Of a stretch of DNA of 64,000 bases, positions 1-15,204 are shown in pieces. Each line of letters begins with the position of its first letter. Position 1 is the first letter of the stretch. The stretch lies in assembly GCF_003545885.1 (NCBI RefSeq), contig NZ_QHCT01000003.1, forward strand, positions 248,001 to 312,000. The letters run 5' to 3'. The notes beneath the pieces are model-generated. The model searched no databases. It was not told the origin of the DNA and saw nothing but the letters and a program-made list of their open reading frames with translations. The translations under genes were made by a program, and so were the position numbers. The stretch is from Leptospira stimsonii (GTDB lineage: Bacteria; Spirochaetota; Leptospiria; Leptospirales; Leptospiraceae).

Positions 1-917
1 CCTCCGGAAGAATATACGATCTTTTTTTGATTCGTATCGATATCCGCGAGAAAGCAGGAAAAAAACAGTCCAATGTTTCCGAAATTCTTACAATATTCGG
101 AATTGAATTCGGTGAGAATTGTCCCTGGATCCGAATCTTTTTGCTTTAAGGATTCCAAAATTCCCTTGAGAGTCATCGTAAGAAGGGCGGCTTGAATCCC
201 GTGACCGGTCGCGTCCGCTAAGAACACCCGTAGGACGCCGGGTTTGATTTCGAAAAGATCGTAGAGGTCTCCTCCCACTTCCATCATCGGAAGATAGGCA
301 GAATGAACCTGTATCCCCGAAATCGAAGGAATATCGGAAAGAATTTCGGATTGAAGTCGTTTGGCGAGACTGAGTTCTTCCTTCATGGATTTATAATAAC
401 CAGCGAGCAGTCTGGATCGTTGTCTCACCTTTTCTTCGAGGCGTTCGAGTAATTCTTCTTTTTCTCGATCCATCCTTTTGAGAGTTTGATTGGCTCTTTT
501 CAGCTCCATTAGAATTCTATGTTTTTCTGATATATCACGGATGATGATATGATATTGATAAGAATCCTCCGGCCCCGTGACCGAAACTGAGACCTCCGAA
601 ATCAAAATCGATTTGTCTTTTCGTATCAGTCGGATCGGTCCGAACGGCTTTCGTCTTTTTTTGTCGGGAAGTTTTGCGACGTTTTTGAGAATTCTATAAA
701 AACGATTTCGAATCCGAAGCGGAAACTGATGTTCGATCGTCTTTCCCATCAATTCGGAAGCGAGATAACCGGACATATCCTCCGCCGCAGGATTGATTAA
801 AAAAACGCGAAACTCTTTGTCTAAGGAAACGATCGCGTCGATCGCGGAATGAAATAAGAGTGAATAGCGTTCCTCGGGGTCGTAACTTTTCTGTTCGAAA
901 CTCGTGGAACCTGTCAT
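1..917 (-). CDS. PAS domain / SpoIIE-type PP2C serine phosphatase, C-terminus cut by window edge
   Basis: Read by hand from the minus strand: the ATG is at 915-917 and the frame stays open to base 1, giving about 305 residues without a stop. The N-terminal ~130 residues look like a PAS sensor (EERYSLLFHSAIDAIVSLD, then INPAAEDMSGYL). A charged coiled coil follows (MDREKEELLERLEEKVRQR), and then a SpoIIE/RsbU-type phosphatase with the metal-site motifs MEVGGDLYD and LADATGHGIQAAL. The family dephosphorylates anti-sigma-factor antagonists in partner-switching pathways; the partner is not visible here. The next gene upstream on the same strand is a PAS histidine kinase 59 bp away, so the two may form a signalling pair. 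The family call is secure; the substrate is unknown. Confidence 0.88.
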   Translation of the reverse strand, partial: MTGSTSFEQKSYDPEERYSLLFHSAIDAIVSLDKEFRVFLINPAAEDMSGYLASELMGKTIEHQFPLRIRNRFYRILKNVAKLPDKKRRKPFGPIRLIRKDKSILISEVSVSVTGPEDSYQYHIIIRDISEKHRILMELKRANQTLKRMDREKEELLERLEEKVRQRSRLLAGYYKSMKEELSLAKRLQSEILSDIPSISGIQVHSAYLPMMEVGGDLYDLFEIKPGVLRVFLADATGHGIQAALLTMTLKGILESLKQKDSDPGTILTEFNSEYCKNFGNIGLFFSCFLADIDTNQKKIVYSSG

Positions 918-976
918 AGCGTGTCGGAAGAGAGTCTATAAGAATGGAGTCCACCTTTTGTAAAGTCAAGAATCTT

Positions 977-2092
977 TCAGAAAGATTCAGGAAGATCCAC
1001 GTAAAAGCGAGTCGAACCTTTTTCGGATTCAAAGGAAAGTTCTCCTCCCATTTCCCGTACCAGGTTGTAGGAAACGGTAAGACCAAGTCCTGTTCCTTTT
1101 CCGATCTCTTTGGTCGTATAGAATGGATCGAAGAGTTTATGTCTGTTTTCTTCCGGTATTCCCACCCCGGAATCTTCCACGATCGTTCGTATAAACTTTC
1201 TATTTCCTTTTTGGATGGGGATCCAAGAGACACGGAGAATTTTTTCCCGGGAAGAATCCGGATTACTTTCGATCGCGTCTTTTGCGTTGGTTAGAAGATT
1301 GAGATAAACTTGTCTGAGCCGTCCGGCGGAACAAACCGCGTAGACGGGAGTTTCTAAATCGGGAACTAAAGTTGCGATCCCCGACTTACGAAAGCTATTC
1401 TTCAAAAGTCCAAAGGTACAACAGAAAATAGAAGTGAGATCGTGAATTTTCGCTTCTTCTTTTTCCAGACGTGTGAAGGTAAGCATGTCTCGAACGATTT
1501 CGGAAATTCGATTGCTTTCTTGTAAGATGATTCCCGCGTATTTTCGAAGTGGGTTTCCCGTTTCGATTCCGTTAAAGACCATTTCTGCGTAGTTGATCAC
1601 ACCCATCAGAGGATTGTTGATTTCGTGAGCCACTCCGGCCGAAAGAGTTCCGATCGCTTCCAGTTTTTGTCTTTGAACCCAAGAATCACTTGGTTTTTCG
1701 AGACCGGTGCTGAAGCTTTCAGAAGAATTCTCTTGGGAAAGAGATCCTACAGAAGAATGAGACGGTTCCAAATACGCGAAGATTTGAAGTTCTTCCAGAT
1801 CGAATGCAAAAGAAACGGAATATTCTTTTTGTGAACCGTCCTTTGCGAGAATTTCAATTTCGTAATTGGGATTGTTTTCTAAATCTTTGAGATCCGGCCA
1901 GAGAGAAAGATCCGAGAAATCCGGAATTTGATTCTGAAAGTCGCAAATCGAACCCCAATATTGACGATCTTCCAATTCTTCTTTGGAAAAACCGGAGGTT
2001 CTACAAAACGCTGAATTCGCCTTTTTGATCAAAAGGGATGGCTCTAAGATGCAGGCCGGAACCGGGGAAAGTTCAAAAAAGTTGTAGGACAT
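977..2092 (-). CDS. PAS-containing sensor histidine kinase
   Basis: 371 aa, cytosolic, with no membrane segment. Residues ~1-115 form a PAS domain (PVPACILEPSLLIKKANSAF). The HisKA H-box is GVAHEINNPLMGVINYAEM, with the phospho-accepting His near residue 155. The ATPase domain shows an N-box (NLLTNAKDAIE), G1 (VEDSGVGIPEE) and G2 (GKGTGLGLTVSYNL). Family knowledge: it autophosphorylates the H-box His and passes phosphate to a response regulator. No receiver domain is fused or adjacent, so it is an orphan kinase here. It lies 59 bp upstream of the PAS-SpoIIE phosphatase on the same strand, which suggests co-transcription. The stimulus cannot be read from the sequence. Confidence 0.92.
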   Translation of the reverse strand: MSYNFFELSPVPACILEPSLLIKKANSAFCRTSGFSKEELEDRQYWGSICDFQNQIPDFSDLSLWPDLKDLENNPNYEIEILAKDGSQKEYSVSFAFDLEELQIFAYLEPSHSSVGSLSQENSSESFSTGLEKPSDSWVQRQKLEAIGTLSAGVAHEINNPLMGVINYAEMVFNGIETGNPLRKYAGIILQESNRISEIVRDMLTFTRLEKEEAKIHDLTSIFCCTFGLLKNSFRKSGIATLVPDLETPVYAVCSAGRLRQVYLNLLTNAKDAIESNPDSSREKILRVSWIPIQKGNRKFIRTIVEDSGVGIPEENRHKLFDPFYTTKEIGKGTGLGLTVSYNLVREMGGELSFESEKGSTRFYVDLPESF

Positions 2093-2211
2093 CCGATTCT
2101 AAGCGTTCACAGTTTGGAAAAGCTCCTCCCTTCTATGAAAGATTAGAACCGGAAACAAGTTAGAATCTAACGTCAGAACCCGGTAAAATCTGTTTCAAAA
2201 CGATAGAATGT

Positions 2212-2978
<767 letters not shown>

Positions 2979-3161
2979 GGAATCAATTTGCAAAATCCAA
3001 TTCTATTGAAAACCAAATTCCAGAATGAGAATACACAAAACTCTCGAGTTCTTCACAAGATTCCAAGAACCGAATTTCCGATTCGGAGCAAAATCGGGAA
3101 CAAAAGTGAATCCTGCGTTTTTGTCTTGGAAGTAGATCGGAAACGAGAATCCTGGAAAGGA

Positions 3162-4208
3162 ATGGCCGATTTTTTTCAACTCAATCCGGGCGAAATTCTT
3201 ACCTTAGTCGAAAAGGCGGGCTATGAACCTTCCGGACATTGTATGGCGCTGAATAGTTTGGAGAACCGGGTCTTTGATCTTCGATTGGAAGACGGAACTC
3301 ATATCATTTCAAAATTCTACAGGCCAGGGAGATGGACTCGGGAACAAATCTTGGAAGAACACCAATTTCTCTTGGATCTGAAAGAGGAAGAGATCCCTGT
3401 CTGCGCCCCACTTCCGTTTCCGGATGGAACGAGCCTGGCTTGTTTTCAGGATGAGATCTTTTATTCTTTTTGGCCTCGGGTCGGCGGTCGTTCTCCGGAC
3501 GAATTGAGTTCGGAAAATCTAAGAATTCTCGGAAGGCTTTTGGGAAGAATCCACAACGTCGGTCAGTCCAAAACCTTAGAGCACAGAATCACCCTGAATT
3601 CAAACACCTATGGAACAACTCCCTTAGAACTTTTGACCCAAGGAGAATGGATTCCTTCGAATTGCAAAAAAGAATATCAGGAAACCGCCTTACGAATCTT
3701 CGATCTTTTCCAAGAAAAAATCGAATCGGTCCCGATTCTCCGAATTCACGGAGATTGTCATAAGGGAAATCTTCTGCACGGAAAAGAAGGTTGGTTTTTT
3801 GTGGACTTCGATGATTCCCTTTGTGGTCCGGCGGTTCAGGATTTTTGGATGCTTCTTTCCCGAGGACAAGAAGGAATCGAAGAAAGAGAACACCTCGTTG
3901 CCGGCTATCGAGAATTTCGTGATTTCGACGATCGTTGGTTTGAATTGATCGAAATACTCAGAGCGATGCGGTTTATCCACTATTCGGCTTGGATTTCCAA
4001 CCGTTTTGAAACCGACCCTTCCTTTCCTACGGCATTCCCTCACTTTATCGGAAACGAATACTGGGAAAAAGAGACCCTCGAGCTGAAAGAACAATACAAA
4101 CTCATCCAGGGTTCCTTAGGGGACAAACATTTCTTTTCCGTTACGGATTCTCAACCGAAAGAAGAAGAGCTCACCAACAAAGATTTTTTTTGGGACCTCG
4201 AAGATTAA
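3162..4208 (+). CDS. srkA: SrkA (YihE)-like Ser/Thr kinase, APH fold
   Basis: 348 aa from the ATG at 3162, preceded by GGAAAGGA. The frame is open upstream to 2988, but those residues look non-coding. Kinase signatures: a substrate-proximal Lys in HIISKFYRPGRWTREQILEEH, the catalytic loop LRIHGDCHKGNLLHG, and the metal-binding Asp in FFVDFDDSLCGPAVQDFWML. Length and motif order match the SrkA/RdoA family (E. coli ~328 aa), stress-response kinases related to aminoglycoside phosphotransferases. The C-terminal ~30 residues are acidic and extra. It is divergent from the RRM gene, with ~200 bp between the two starts. A substrate cannot be deduced; the family call is good, the gene symbol somewhat less so. 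Confidence 0.85.
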   Translation: MADFFQLNPGEILTLVEKAGYEPSGHCMALNSLENRVFDLRLEDGTHIISKFYRPGRWTREQILEEHQFLLDLKEEEIPVCAPLPFPDGTSLACFQDEIFYSFWPRVGGRSPDELSSENLRILGRLLGRIHNVGQSKTLEHRITLNSNTYGTTPLELLTQGEWIPSNCKKEYQETALRIFDLFQEKIESVPILRIHGDCHKGNLLHGKEGWFFVDFDDSLCGPAVQDFWMLLSRGQEGIEEREHLVAGYREFRDFDDRWFELIEILRAMRFIHYSAWISNRFETDPSFPTAFPHFIGNEYWEKETLELKEQYKLIQGSLGDKHFFSVTDSQPKEEELTNKDFFWDLED

Positions 4209-4367
4209 CCGATTGCTTTTGTAACCGAAAAGTAATAATCACAATTGGGTCAGGGACAAAATTTCAGTTGTCCGACTTCCCCTATAGAAAAGACTAAAAA
4301 AGAACTCGATATTCAAGATTTAATGCGAAAACTGTAGATTCTATCAAACAATAAACGGAAGCGTTTC

Positions 4368-6656
4368 ATGGACTTTTTCCTCATCATCGTAATTCTAATG
4401 GCCATCCTCGGCGTCGGCGACCTCTTAGTCGGGGTTTCGAACGATGCCGTAAACTTCACAAACTCAGCCGTCGGTTCCAAGGCTTCTTCGAAAAGAATCA
4501 TTCTCGTCGTCGCCGGAATCGGGATCATCTTGGGCGCACTTTCTTCCAGCGGAATGATGGAAGTTGCAAGAAAAGGAATCTTTCATCCCGGAGGTTTCGC
4601 GCTCCAAGACCTGATGTTCTTATTCCTTGCGGTCATGTTGACGGATATCGTACTCTTGGATCTCTACAACACCTTGGGACTTCCGACTTCTACGACCGTG
4701 TCTCTTGTGTTTGAACTCTTGGGAGCGGCTCTTGCCATCGCATTCCTAAAAACCGGAACCTTGAACGGAGCCTTCCAGATCATCAATTCGGAAAGCGCAT
4801 TAAAGATCATCTTCGGGATCGTGACGAGCGTGATCGTGGCCTTCTTTTCCGGGATGATTTTACAATTCTTCTTTCGATTTATTTTCTCTTTCGATTTGAA
4901 ACGATCGATGAAATACTTCGGTGGTCTTTTCGGAGGTCTTTCGGTTACGACCGTGATCTTTTTTACGCTCTTAACGGCGATGAAAGGATCCGCGCTGATC
5001 ACCCCTGAGATGGGCAAATTTTTAAACGATAATTTTACGAATATCCTCCTGATCAGTTTCGCCGGGTTTTCCATCCTCTTTCAAGTTCTCGTATTATTTG
5101 AATGGAATATTCTAAAATTCCTCGTTTTGGTGGGAACCGGTTCTCTTGCGATGGCGTTTGCAAGCAACGACTTGGTGAATTTCATCGGAGTTCCACTCGC
5201 GAGTTTTACGACTTGGACTTTGATTCAACAAGGTGGAGATGCGAGCGCTCTGGCGACCGGTCTTGCGGGGAATGTGGCGACTCCGAGCTTTATTCTTCTG
5301 GGAGCGGCTTGTGTGATGCTTTTCCCTCTTTGGTTTTCCAGAAAGGCGGAATCGGTTACACAAACGGAAGTCACCTTGGGTTCTCAGGGAGAAACCTTAG
5401 AAGCATTTAACACAAGTTTGGTGGCACGCGTTTTTGTTCAGATCGCTCTTGGAATTTATCTTCCGATCAAGGCAATTCTACCGGCGCGATTAAGAAACTT
5501 TATAGGGAAACGTTTTGAAAATAGAAACACATTAGAAATCGTGAAAGTTCATGAAACGGAAGCATTCGACTTGCTTCGCGCTTCCGTGAACATCCAGATC
5601 GCGAGTGCTTTGATTCTGATCGGAACCCTTTACAAACTTCCTCTTTCCACTACATTCGTAACCTTCATGGTCGCGATGGGAACTTCTTTGACGGACGGCG
5701 CTTGGAACAAGGAGAATTCGGTCAATCGTGTGAGCGGAGTTCTCACCGTTGTGGGCGGCTGGTTTTTTACGGCGATCATCGCATCCACTACGGCGGCGAT
5801 CATCGGTTCTATTCTTTATCTATTCGGTTTTTCTTCGGTCTTCGTTCTTGTGATCGCCGCTGGTCTTTTGATCTTTCTTTTTGCAAGAATCCACAAAAAA
5901 CGCCAAGACACCTACGACGAAAATCTTGAAAAACTCATCACTCTTAGAAAACACCCCGAGAGAGCGCTTTCCAGAACCATCTCTTCCATGCTCGCGAGCT
6001 TGAGTGTTGCAAGAAAGGCGCTCAACAATGCATGCGCAGGTTACGTAAACGGAAAGAAAAAGAACTTCAGACAAACTCAGAAACTTCTGAAAGACTTAAA
6101 GAAGATGAGAGAGAATTCTCTTTCCAGCTTTTTATCGATCGCCAACAAACATCTGGAAGAAGAGGACTTGGCTTCTATTCATCCGATTACAGATTCGATC
6201 AATCATTTGGATAGAATCACGGAAAGTATTTGGAATATTTTGAGAACTTCTTCGAACGGAATCAATTCTTTCCATGAAGTTTCCAAAGACGAAAAAGAAG
6301 AAGTGAAAGAGCTCAGAAAACAGGCGACCAACCTGATGGAACTCCTCGCGGATTCGGACAAGTTTCCTGATCTATTGGAAAAAGCGAGATCGGAGAAGAA
6401 AACAAAGAATCTCGAAAAGGCAAAACAAAACATCTACAAGAGCCAGATGAAACGGATCAAAAAGGGAGACAGCAAACTGAAATCCAGTGTATCTTACTTT
6501 GTGATTATCGACGAACTCATCGACATCAACGAGAATCTTCTTTCTCTTGCGGAACAATTGAGCGTCGCCATTCCTTGGGCGGAAAAGAAGAAGTTGGAAT
6601 TACAAGGCAAATCCCTTCTCGCATCCAAAGTGGAAGAAAAGAAAAAGAAGAAGTAA
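4368..6656 (+). CDS. PiT-family inorganic phosphate transporter with long C-terminal cytoplasmic domain
   Basis: 762 aa. Hydrophobic helices run over residues ~1-510. The PiT signature occurs near the N-terminus (GVSNDAVNFTNSAVGSKA) and is echoed in the second half (ASNDLVNFIGVPLASF), as expected for the inverted-repeat fold of this cation/phosphate symporter family. After the last membrane segment (~residue 505) comes a ~250-residue charged helical region (HKKRQDTYDENLEKLITLRK onward) with a Lys-rich end, which resembles a PhoU/DUF47-like regulatory tail by composition only. A 159-bp spacer separates it from srkA. No Pho-box is evident. Confidence 0.88.
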   Translation: MDFFLIIVILMAILGVGDLLVGVSNDAVNFTNSAVGSKASSKRIILVVAGIGIILGALSSSGMMEVARKGIFHPGGFALQDLMFLFLAVMLTDIVLLDLYNTLGLPTSTTVSLVFELLGAALAIAFLKTGTLNGAFQIINSESALKIIFGIVTSVIVAFFSGMILQFFFRFIFSFDLKRSMKYFGGLFGGLSVTTVIFFTLLTAMKGSALITPEMGKFLNDNFTNILLISFAGFSILFQVLVLFEWNILKFLVLVGTGSLAMAFASNDLVNFIGVPLASFTTWTLIQQGGDASALATGLAGNVATPSFILLGAACVMLFPLWFSRKAESVTQTEVTLGSQGETLEAFNTSLVARVFVQIALGIYLPIKAILPARLRNFIGKRFENRNTLEIVKVHETEAFDLLRASVNIQIASALILIGTLYKLPLSTTFVTFMVAMGTSLTDGAWNKENSVNRVSGVLTVVGGWFFTAIIASTTAAIIGSILYLFGFSSVFVLVIAAGLLIFLFARIHKKRQDTYDENLEKLITLRKHPERALSRTISSMLASLSVARKALNNACAGYVNGKKKNFRQTQKLLKDLKKMRENSLSSFLSIANKHLEEEDLASIHPITDSINHLDRITESIWNILRTSSNGINSFHEVSKDEKEEVKELRKQATNLMELLADSDKFPDLLEKARSEKKTKNLEKAKQNIYKSQMKRIKKGDSKLKSSVSYFVIIDELIDINENLLSLAEQLSVAIPWAEKKKLELQGKSLLASKVEEKKKKK

Positions 6657-7220
6657 TATTCTTTTCGCATCGGCCTTCGACAATCCGCGGTTTTTTACAA
6701 ACGGAAATCGCGAGTTGTCGGAAGCAAACTTTGTCCAAGTTTGGCAAAGCCTCCTCCAGAATTTTTCACGGGTAGAATTATTCTTTCAACCCAGCTTTAT
6801 ACATTGTTGCTCGCGTCTATCGACGATGACAAAGCCTACTCGATATGTATCCGTCCTTTCCAAGGGTGATCCAAACAGAGTGGCCGCAAAAAACCTCATA
6901 GAAAAATTTCCATTCAAAACGAAGCCATTTTTTCAATAATACACGAAGCGATAAATTAGAACATTTGAATTTTCTAATGCATGAGTTTTCAATTAAAAAC
7001 AATTTTTTCTAAAACGAAACGCTATAATGAATTTATTTTTTTGCTAAAGAGAGTTTCTTTAGGAGACGTTATCTTGTGATCTTGTAATCCCGGAATTGAT
7101 AGAAAGGAAAACAAGTTTCCGGATCTGCAAAATCCGTTTTTAAGAAATCCGCATTTCTACGATGTAAAGAGCGTGAGGCGAGGAAATGAATGACAGCAGA
7201 GGAGCAAAGGGGAATTTTCT
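6657..7220. other. Long convergent intergenic spacer, no gene seen
   Basis: AT-rich DNA between the 3' ends of the phosphate transporter gene and clpX. The short open frames here have no domain-like content and overlap one another. No convincing hairpin with a T-run was seen close to the transporter stop. The right half of this gap holds repeat copy A, described separately. Confidence 0.6.
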
Positions 7221-7374
7221 GTCGGAGTTCCTACAAAAAAAGGTCAGTTTTCGGTTTGCAAAATTAGAATTTTGTGATATAGGCAAATTTCCCGAATTTT
7301 CCCGCCACCGCTCCCCTCCACCCAAAACTAGGGTGGGGCCGGCGAGTGTTTTACGGAAGATTCGTAGTTCCTAC
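7221..7374 (+). repeat. Dispersed ~155-bp palindrome-bounded element, copy A
   Basis: The left boundary is GTCGGAGTTCCTAC (7221-7234) and the right boundary is CGTAGTTCCTAC (7363-7374). The core contains CTCCACCCAAAACTAGGGTG, a short hairpin (CCACCC/GGGTGG), followed by the semi-conserved TTTTACGGA stretch. It is the most diverged forward copy in the window. A further loose boundary-like motif (CGGAGTTCC) follows at 7383-7391. It lies between the convergent phosphate transporter and clpX genes. Confidence 0.75.
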
Positions 7375-7471
7375 AGACTTTTCGGAGTTCCAATGATTAC
7401 TCCGAAAAACAGCAACGCCCGAAAAGCACAAAATAGGCAAGCCGCAAGAAAGTACATTCACCTCGTCACTT

Positions 7472-7499
7472 CAAGAGGATCCACTGCCTCCTCCTCTTG
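7472..7499 (-). terminator. Possible hairpin downstream of clpX
   Basis: Perfect 8-bp arms CAAGAGGA (7472-7479) and TCCTCTTG (7492-7499) are separated by 12 bases, about 30 bp beyond the clpX stop. There is no T-run on the clpX transcript side, so this is only a weak terminator or 3'-end stabilising hairpin candidate. Confidence 0.3.
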
Positions 7500-7527
7500 T
7501 CGGAAGCATTTCGAGGAAAATGAAGAA

Positions 7528-8790
<1,263 letters not shown>

Positions 8791-8802
8791 GGGAATTTCT
8801 CC

Positions 8803-10772
<1,970 letters not shown>

Positions 10773-10811
10773 GATTCGAATAGGCCTGGAGGAGAAGAGT
10801 ATAGAAGAAAA

Positions 10812-10883
<72 letters not shown>

Positions 10884-10945
10884 GATTATTCAGGTAGATC
10901 CATGATTTTCGGCAAAAGTCCGGTGTAAACTCACTTTTTGGAGAA

Positions 10946-11584
10946 TCATCTTTTCCTTAGAATTTTTTGAAAGAACGGCAAAAGATTTTTTGCAAGAATC
11001 CGATGTCCTTCCGCGGTGGGATGAATCCCGTCTTTCTGATTGAGTTTTTTATTTCCGGCGACCCCGTTCAGAAAAAACGGAACGAGAGGAAGGTTTTCCT
11101 CTTTTGCAATCTTTGGAAAAATAGATTCGAATTTTTTTCTATATTCTTTTCCGAGATTGGGGAAGGTTTTCATCCCGATGAGAAGAATTTTTGATTTCGG
11201 ATTTTTCTTTCTCACTCGAGAAAGAATTTCTTTGAGATTTTTTTCGGTTTGATCCGGTGAAATTCCGCGCATGGAATCGTTCGCTCCGAGTTCGAGGACG
11301 AAGAGATCGAAGTTGTTCGAGAGTGCCCAATCCAAACGAGACAAACCGCCCGAGCTCGTGTCCCCGCTCATACCCGCGTTGATGGACTTTATCAAAATTC
11401 CTTGTTTGGAGAGTTCTTTTTCCAGGACTCCGGGAAAGGCTTCGTCCGAAGAAGGAAGGCCAAGACCGGCGGTCAGACTGTCTCCGAAAAAAAGAACTCG
11501 GATCGGCGAACCTTCCGGATCCGCGGAGAGAGAAGTAAAACACAAAGAACTTAGAATTATAAGTAAGAGTTTAAAACGAATCAT
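10946..11584 (-). CDS. TesA-like exported SGNH/GDSL esterase (lysophospholipase/arylesterase)
   Basis: 212 aa from the ATG at 11584, which gives a signal peptide ([20 protein letters not shown]) and has GGAAGG upstream; the longer open frame adds 51 unlikely residues. SGNH blocks: I with the nucleophile Ser, [28 protein letters not shown] with Asp and His, [13 protein letters not shown]. It is predicted to hydrolyse acyl esters or thioesters outside the cytoplasm, as E. coli TesA does. It is divergent from the GH3 gene, with 63 bp between the starts. Confidence 0.93.
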   Translation of the reverse strand: MIRFKLLLIILSSLCFTSLSADPEGSPIRVLFFGDSLTAGLGLPSSDEAFPGVLEKELSKQGILIKSINAGMSGDTSSGGLSRLDWALSNNFDLFVLELGANDSMRGISPDQTEKNLKEILSRVRKKNPKSKILLIGMKTFPNLGKEYRKKFESIFPKIAKEENLPLVPFFLNGVAGNKKLNQKDGIHPTAEGHRILAKNLLPFFQKILRKR

Positions 11585-11647
11585 AACAACGACCTTCCGG
11601 AGGAATTTGTTTTTACAGAATTCAACGTTCTGATATCCTGTCAAACT

Positions 11648-13384
<1,737 letters not shown>

Positions 13385-13436
13385 CGAGGAATCGTTTTTT
13401 TCGAGGACCTGGCCTTCGTACGATGAGACCTTGCTT

Positions 13437-13592
13437 GTCGGAGTTCCTACGGGACGTTGCCTGGAATTCTCCTTGCAAGAAAGGCTGATCCATGATAGAG
13501 AAAAACTCTCCCGTTTTTTCCACCGCCCACCCCTCCACCCAAGTTCAGGGTGGGGCGCGAAACGTTTCACGGTCGAATGTCGGAACTCCGAC
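13437..13592 (+). repeat. Dispersed ~155-bp palindrome-bounded element, copy B1
   Basis: The left boundary is GTCGGAGTTCCTAC (13437-13450) and the right boundary is GTCGGAACTCCGAC (13579-13592), a perfect 6-bp-arm palindrome with centre AC. The core reads TGATAGAGAAAAACTCTCCC, then CTCCACCCAAGTTCAGGGTG (hairpin), then GCGAAACGTTTCACGG. Its right boundary doubles as the left boundary of copy B2, so B1 and B2 form a head-to-tail pair. Confidence 0.9.
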
Positions 13593-13737
13593 AAGAAAGC
13601 TTGTGGAGAAATTCTTCTTGGAAAAAGCGCAAATCCGTGATAGAGAAAAACTCTCCCGATTTTTCCACCGCCCACCCCTCCACCCAAGTTCAGGGTGGGG
13701 CGCGAAACGTTTCACGGTCAAACATCGGAACTCCGAC
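13579..13737 (+). repeat. Dispersed ~155-bp palindrome-bounded element, copy B2
   Basis: It shares GTCGGAACTCCGAC (13579-13592) with B1 and ends at ATCGGAACTCCGAC (13724-13737). The distal core, from GATAGAGAAAAACTCTCCCG through the hairpin to TTTCACGGTC, is nearly identical to B1, while the proximal ~40 bases differ. Together B1 and B2 fill most of the 389-bp gap between the GH3 and HemW-like genes. Confidence 0.9.
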
Positions 13738-13773
13738 AATTCCTCCAAATTCGAATTTTTCGCGACTCGTTAA

Positions 13774-14946
13774 ATGAAAGAAAATAGAAACGAGTTGGCA
13801 AACCTGATTACAAAAACCGGAATCCCTGGGATTTACGTCCACTATCCATACTGTATTCAAAAATGTGAATATTGTGATTTTTTCTCCGTAGGAAACGGCA
13901 AGGCTTCCATTCCCGATGAGAGTGGACTTTTTTCGAGATACAAAGAAGAAATTCTTCGAAGAATTTCCGATCATCCCTCCATTGCGAATTTACAATTTGA
14001 TACGATCTTCTTCGGTGGGGGAACCCCGAGTCGCGCGGATCTCAACCAAATTCGAGAGCTCATCCTTTTTTTAAAACAAAAGCTTAACTTCAGTTCACAG
14101 ATCGAAATCACAATGGAGTGCAACCCGGAGGACATTACACCCGAATTTCTCATCTCTCTTTTCGAAACGGGTATCAACCGGATTTCGGTCGGAATTCAGA
14201 GTTTTCAACCCGAAAGACTTCGTTTCTTAGGAAGACATTACGATCCGGAACGTTACGGATCAATTTTAGAAACGGTAAAGAATTCCCCGATCGAAAATTT
14301 TTCAGCGGATCTGATCTACGGAATCCCAGGACAAACGATCGAAGAAATCCTGAAAGACATTGAACAAGTTTTATCCTTTGGAGGAAAACACATCAGTCTC
14401 TATGCGCTCACCGTGGAGAAAGGTACCGAATATTCAAGAAAGGTAATGGATTCCATTCTTCCCAGCCCGGAAGAAGAAATCCAGGAAGAGATCCTCAAAC
14501 GGCTTCCCTCGCTCCTCTCCTCTTTTGGAATGTCCCAGTATGAAGTAAGTAATTTCTCAAAACCCGGATTTCAATCCAGACACAATCTGAAATATTGGAC
14601 GATGGAGTATTATTTAGGAATCGGTCCCGGCGCACACGGTTTTCTTCCGAGCGGCAGGTATTCCAATCCGAGAAACGTGGAAGCTTATAAACGAAAGGAA
14701 TTCTCCGTTGAATACAACGCACCGGACGTCTTTGAAGAATTGGTTCTTTCTCTCTTTCGTCTCTTTCAACCGATCGACATGAATTCTTTTTATAACCTGA
14801 TCCCGCAAAAAAAAGAAGCGCTGAAAGAAGCGCTTCAGGCCTTGGAACGCGCGGACAAGGCAACCTTTCAAAATGGAATCTTTTCCTGGAAGCCCGAGTC
14901 CATCCTCTTCCTGGATTCTGAAATCTTAAAACTTGCTTCCTTATAA
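13774..14946 (+). CDS. hemW: HemW-like radical SAM protein (coproporphyrinogen III oxidase-like)
   Basis: 390 aa. The radical SAM cluster motif CIQKCEYC (CxxxCxxC) sits at ~33-40, followed by [18 protein letters not shown] and the SAM-domain signature ECNPEDIT. The [20 protein letters not shown] and [20 protein letters not shown] segments are typical of HemW/HemN-like proteins. The HemW family binds heme and is thought to deliver it; true HemN oxidase has a longer N-terminus (~460 aa), which is missing here. The start is the first ATG after the repeat cluster; no strong Shine-Dalgarno sequence was seen. Confidence 0.87.
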   Translation: MKENRNELANLITKTGIPGIYVHYPYCIQKCEYCDFFSVGNGKASIPDESGLFSRYKEEILRRISDHPSIANLQFDTIFFGGGTPSRADLNQIRELILFLKQKLNFSSQIEITMECNPEDITPEFLISLFETGINRISVGIQSFQPERLRFLGRHYDPERYGSILETVKNSPIENFSADLIYGIPGQTIEEILKDIEQVLSFGGKHISLYALTVEKGTEYSRKVMDSILPSPEEEIQEEILKRLPSLLSSFGMSQYEVSNFSKPGFQSRHNLKYWTMEYYLGIGPGAHGFLPSGRYSNPRNVEAYKRKEFSVEYNAPDVFEELVLSLFRLFQPIDMNSFYNLIPQKKEALKEALQALERADKATFQNGIFSWKPESILFLDSEILKLASL

Positions 14947-15204
14947 ATCGGCTTCTTATTTGAAACCGAATGAACACAAACAAACCAAAACTCAATTCAT
15001 CAAACAATACATTCAAAAATAATTGTATACAATTTTTAATATATACCGAAAACAAGAACCGTACAACGAAAAAGGAGAAGACGGAATGTTTTCGATCCAA
15101 ACAACCGATTTGCCTTCAAAACAAAGACCAATTCCCTTTCACACAAATCTTTTTCAATTTTTCGTTTCTCAACTTTTATCGTATAAAGTTAGCAAGAGAT
15201 ACCA

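Noticed and set aside
13437..13737. CRISPR-like array at the B1/B2 repeats
   Set aside because: The units are ~155 bp, the short palindromes are too far apart for direct repeats with 30-40-bp spacers, the cores are themselves conserved, and no cas gene is near.
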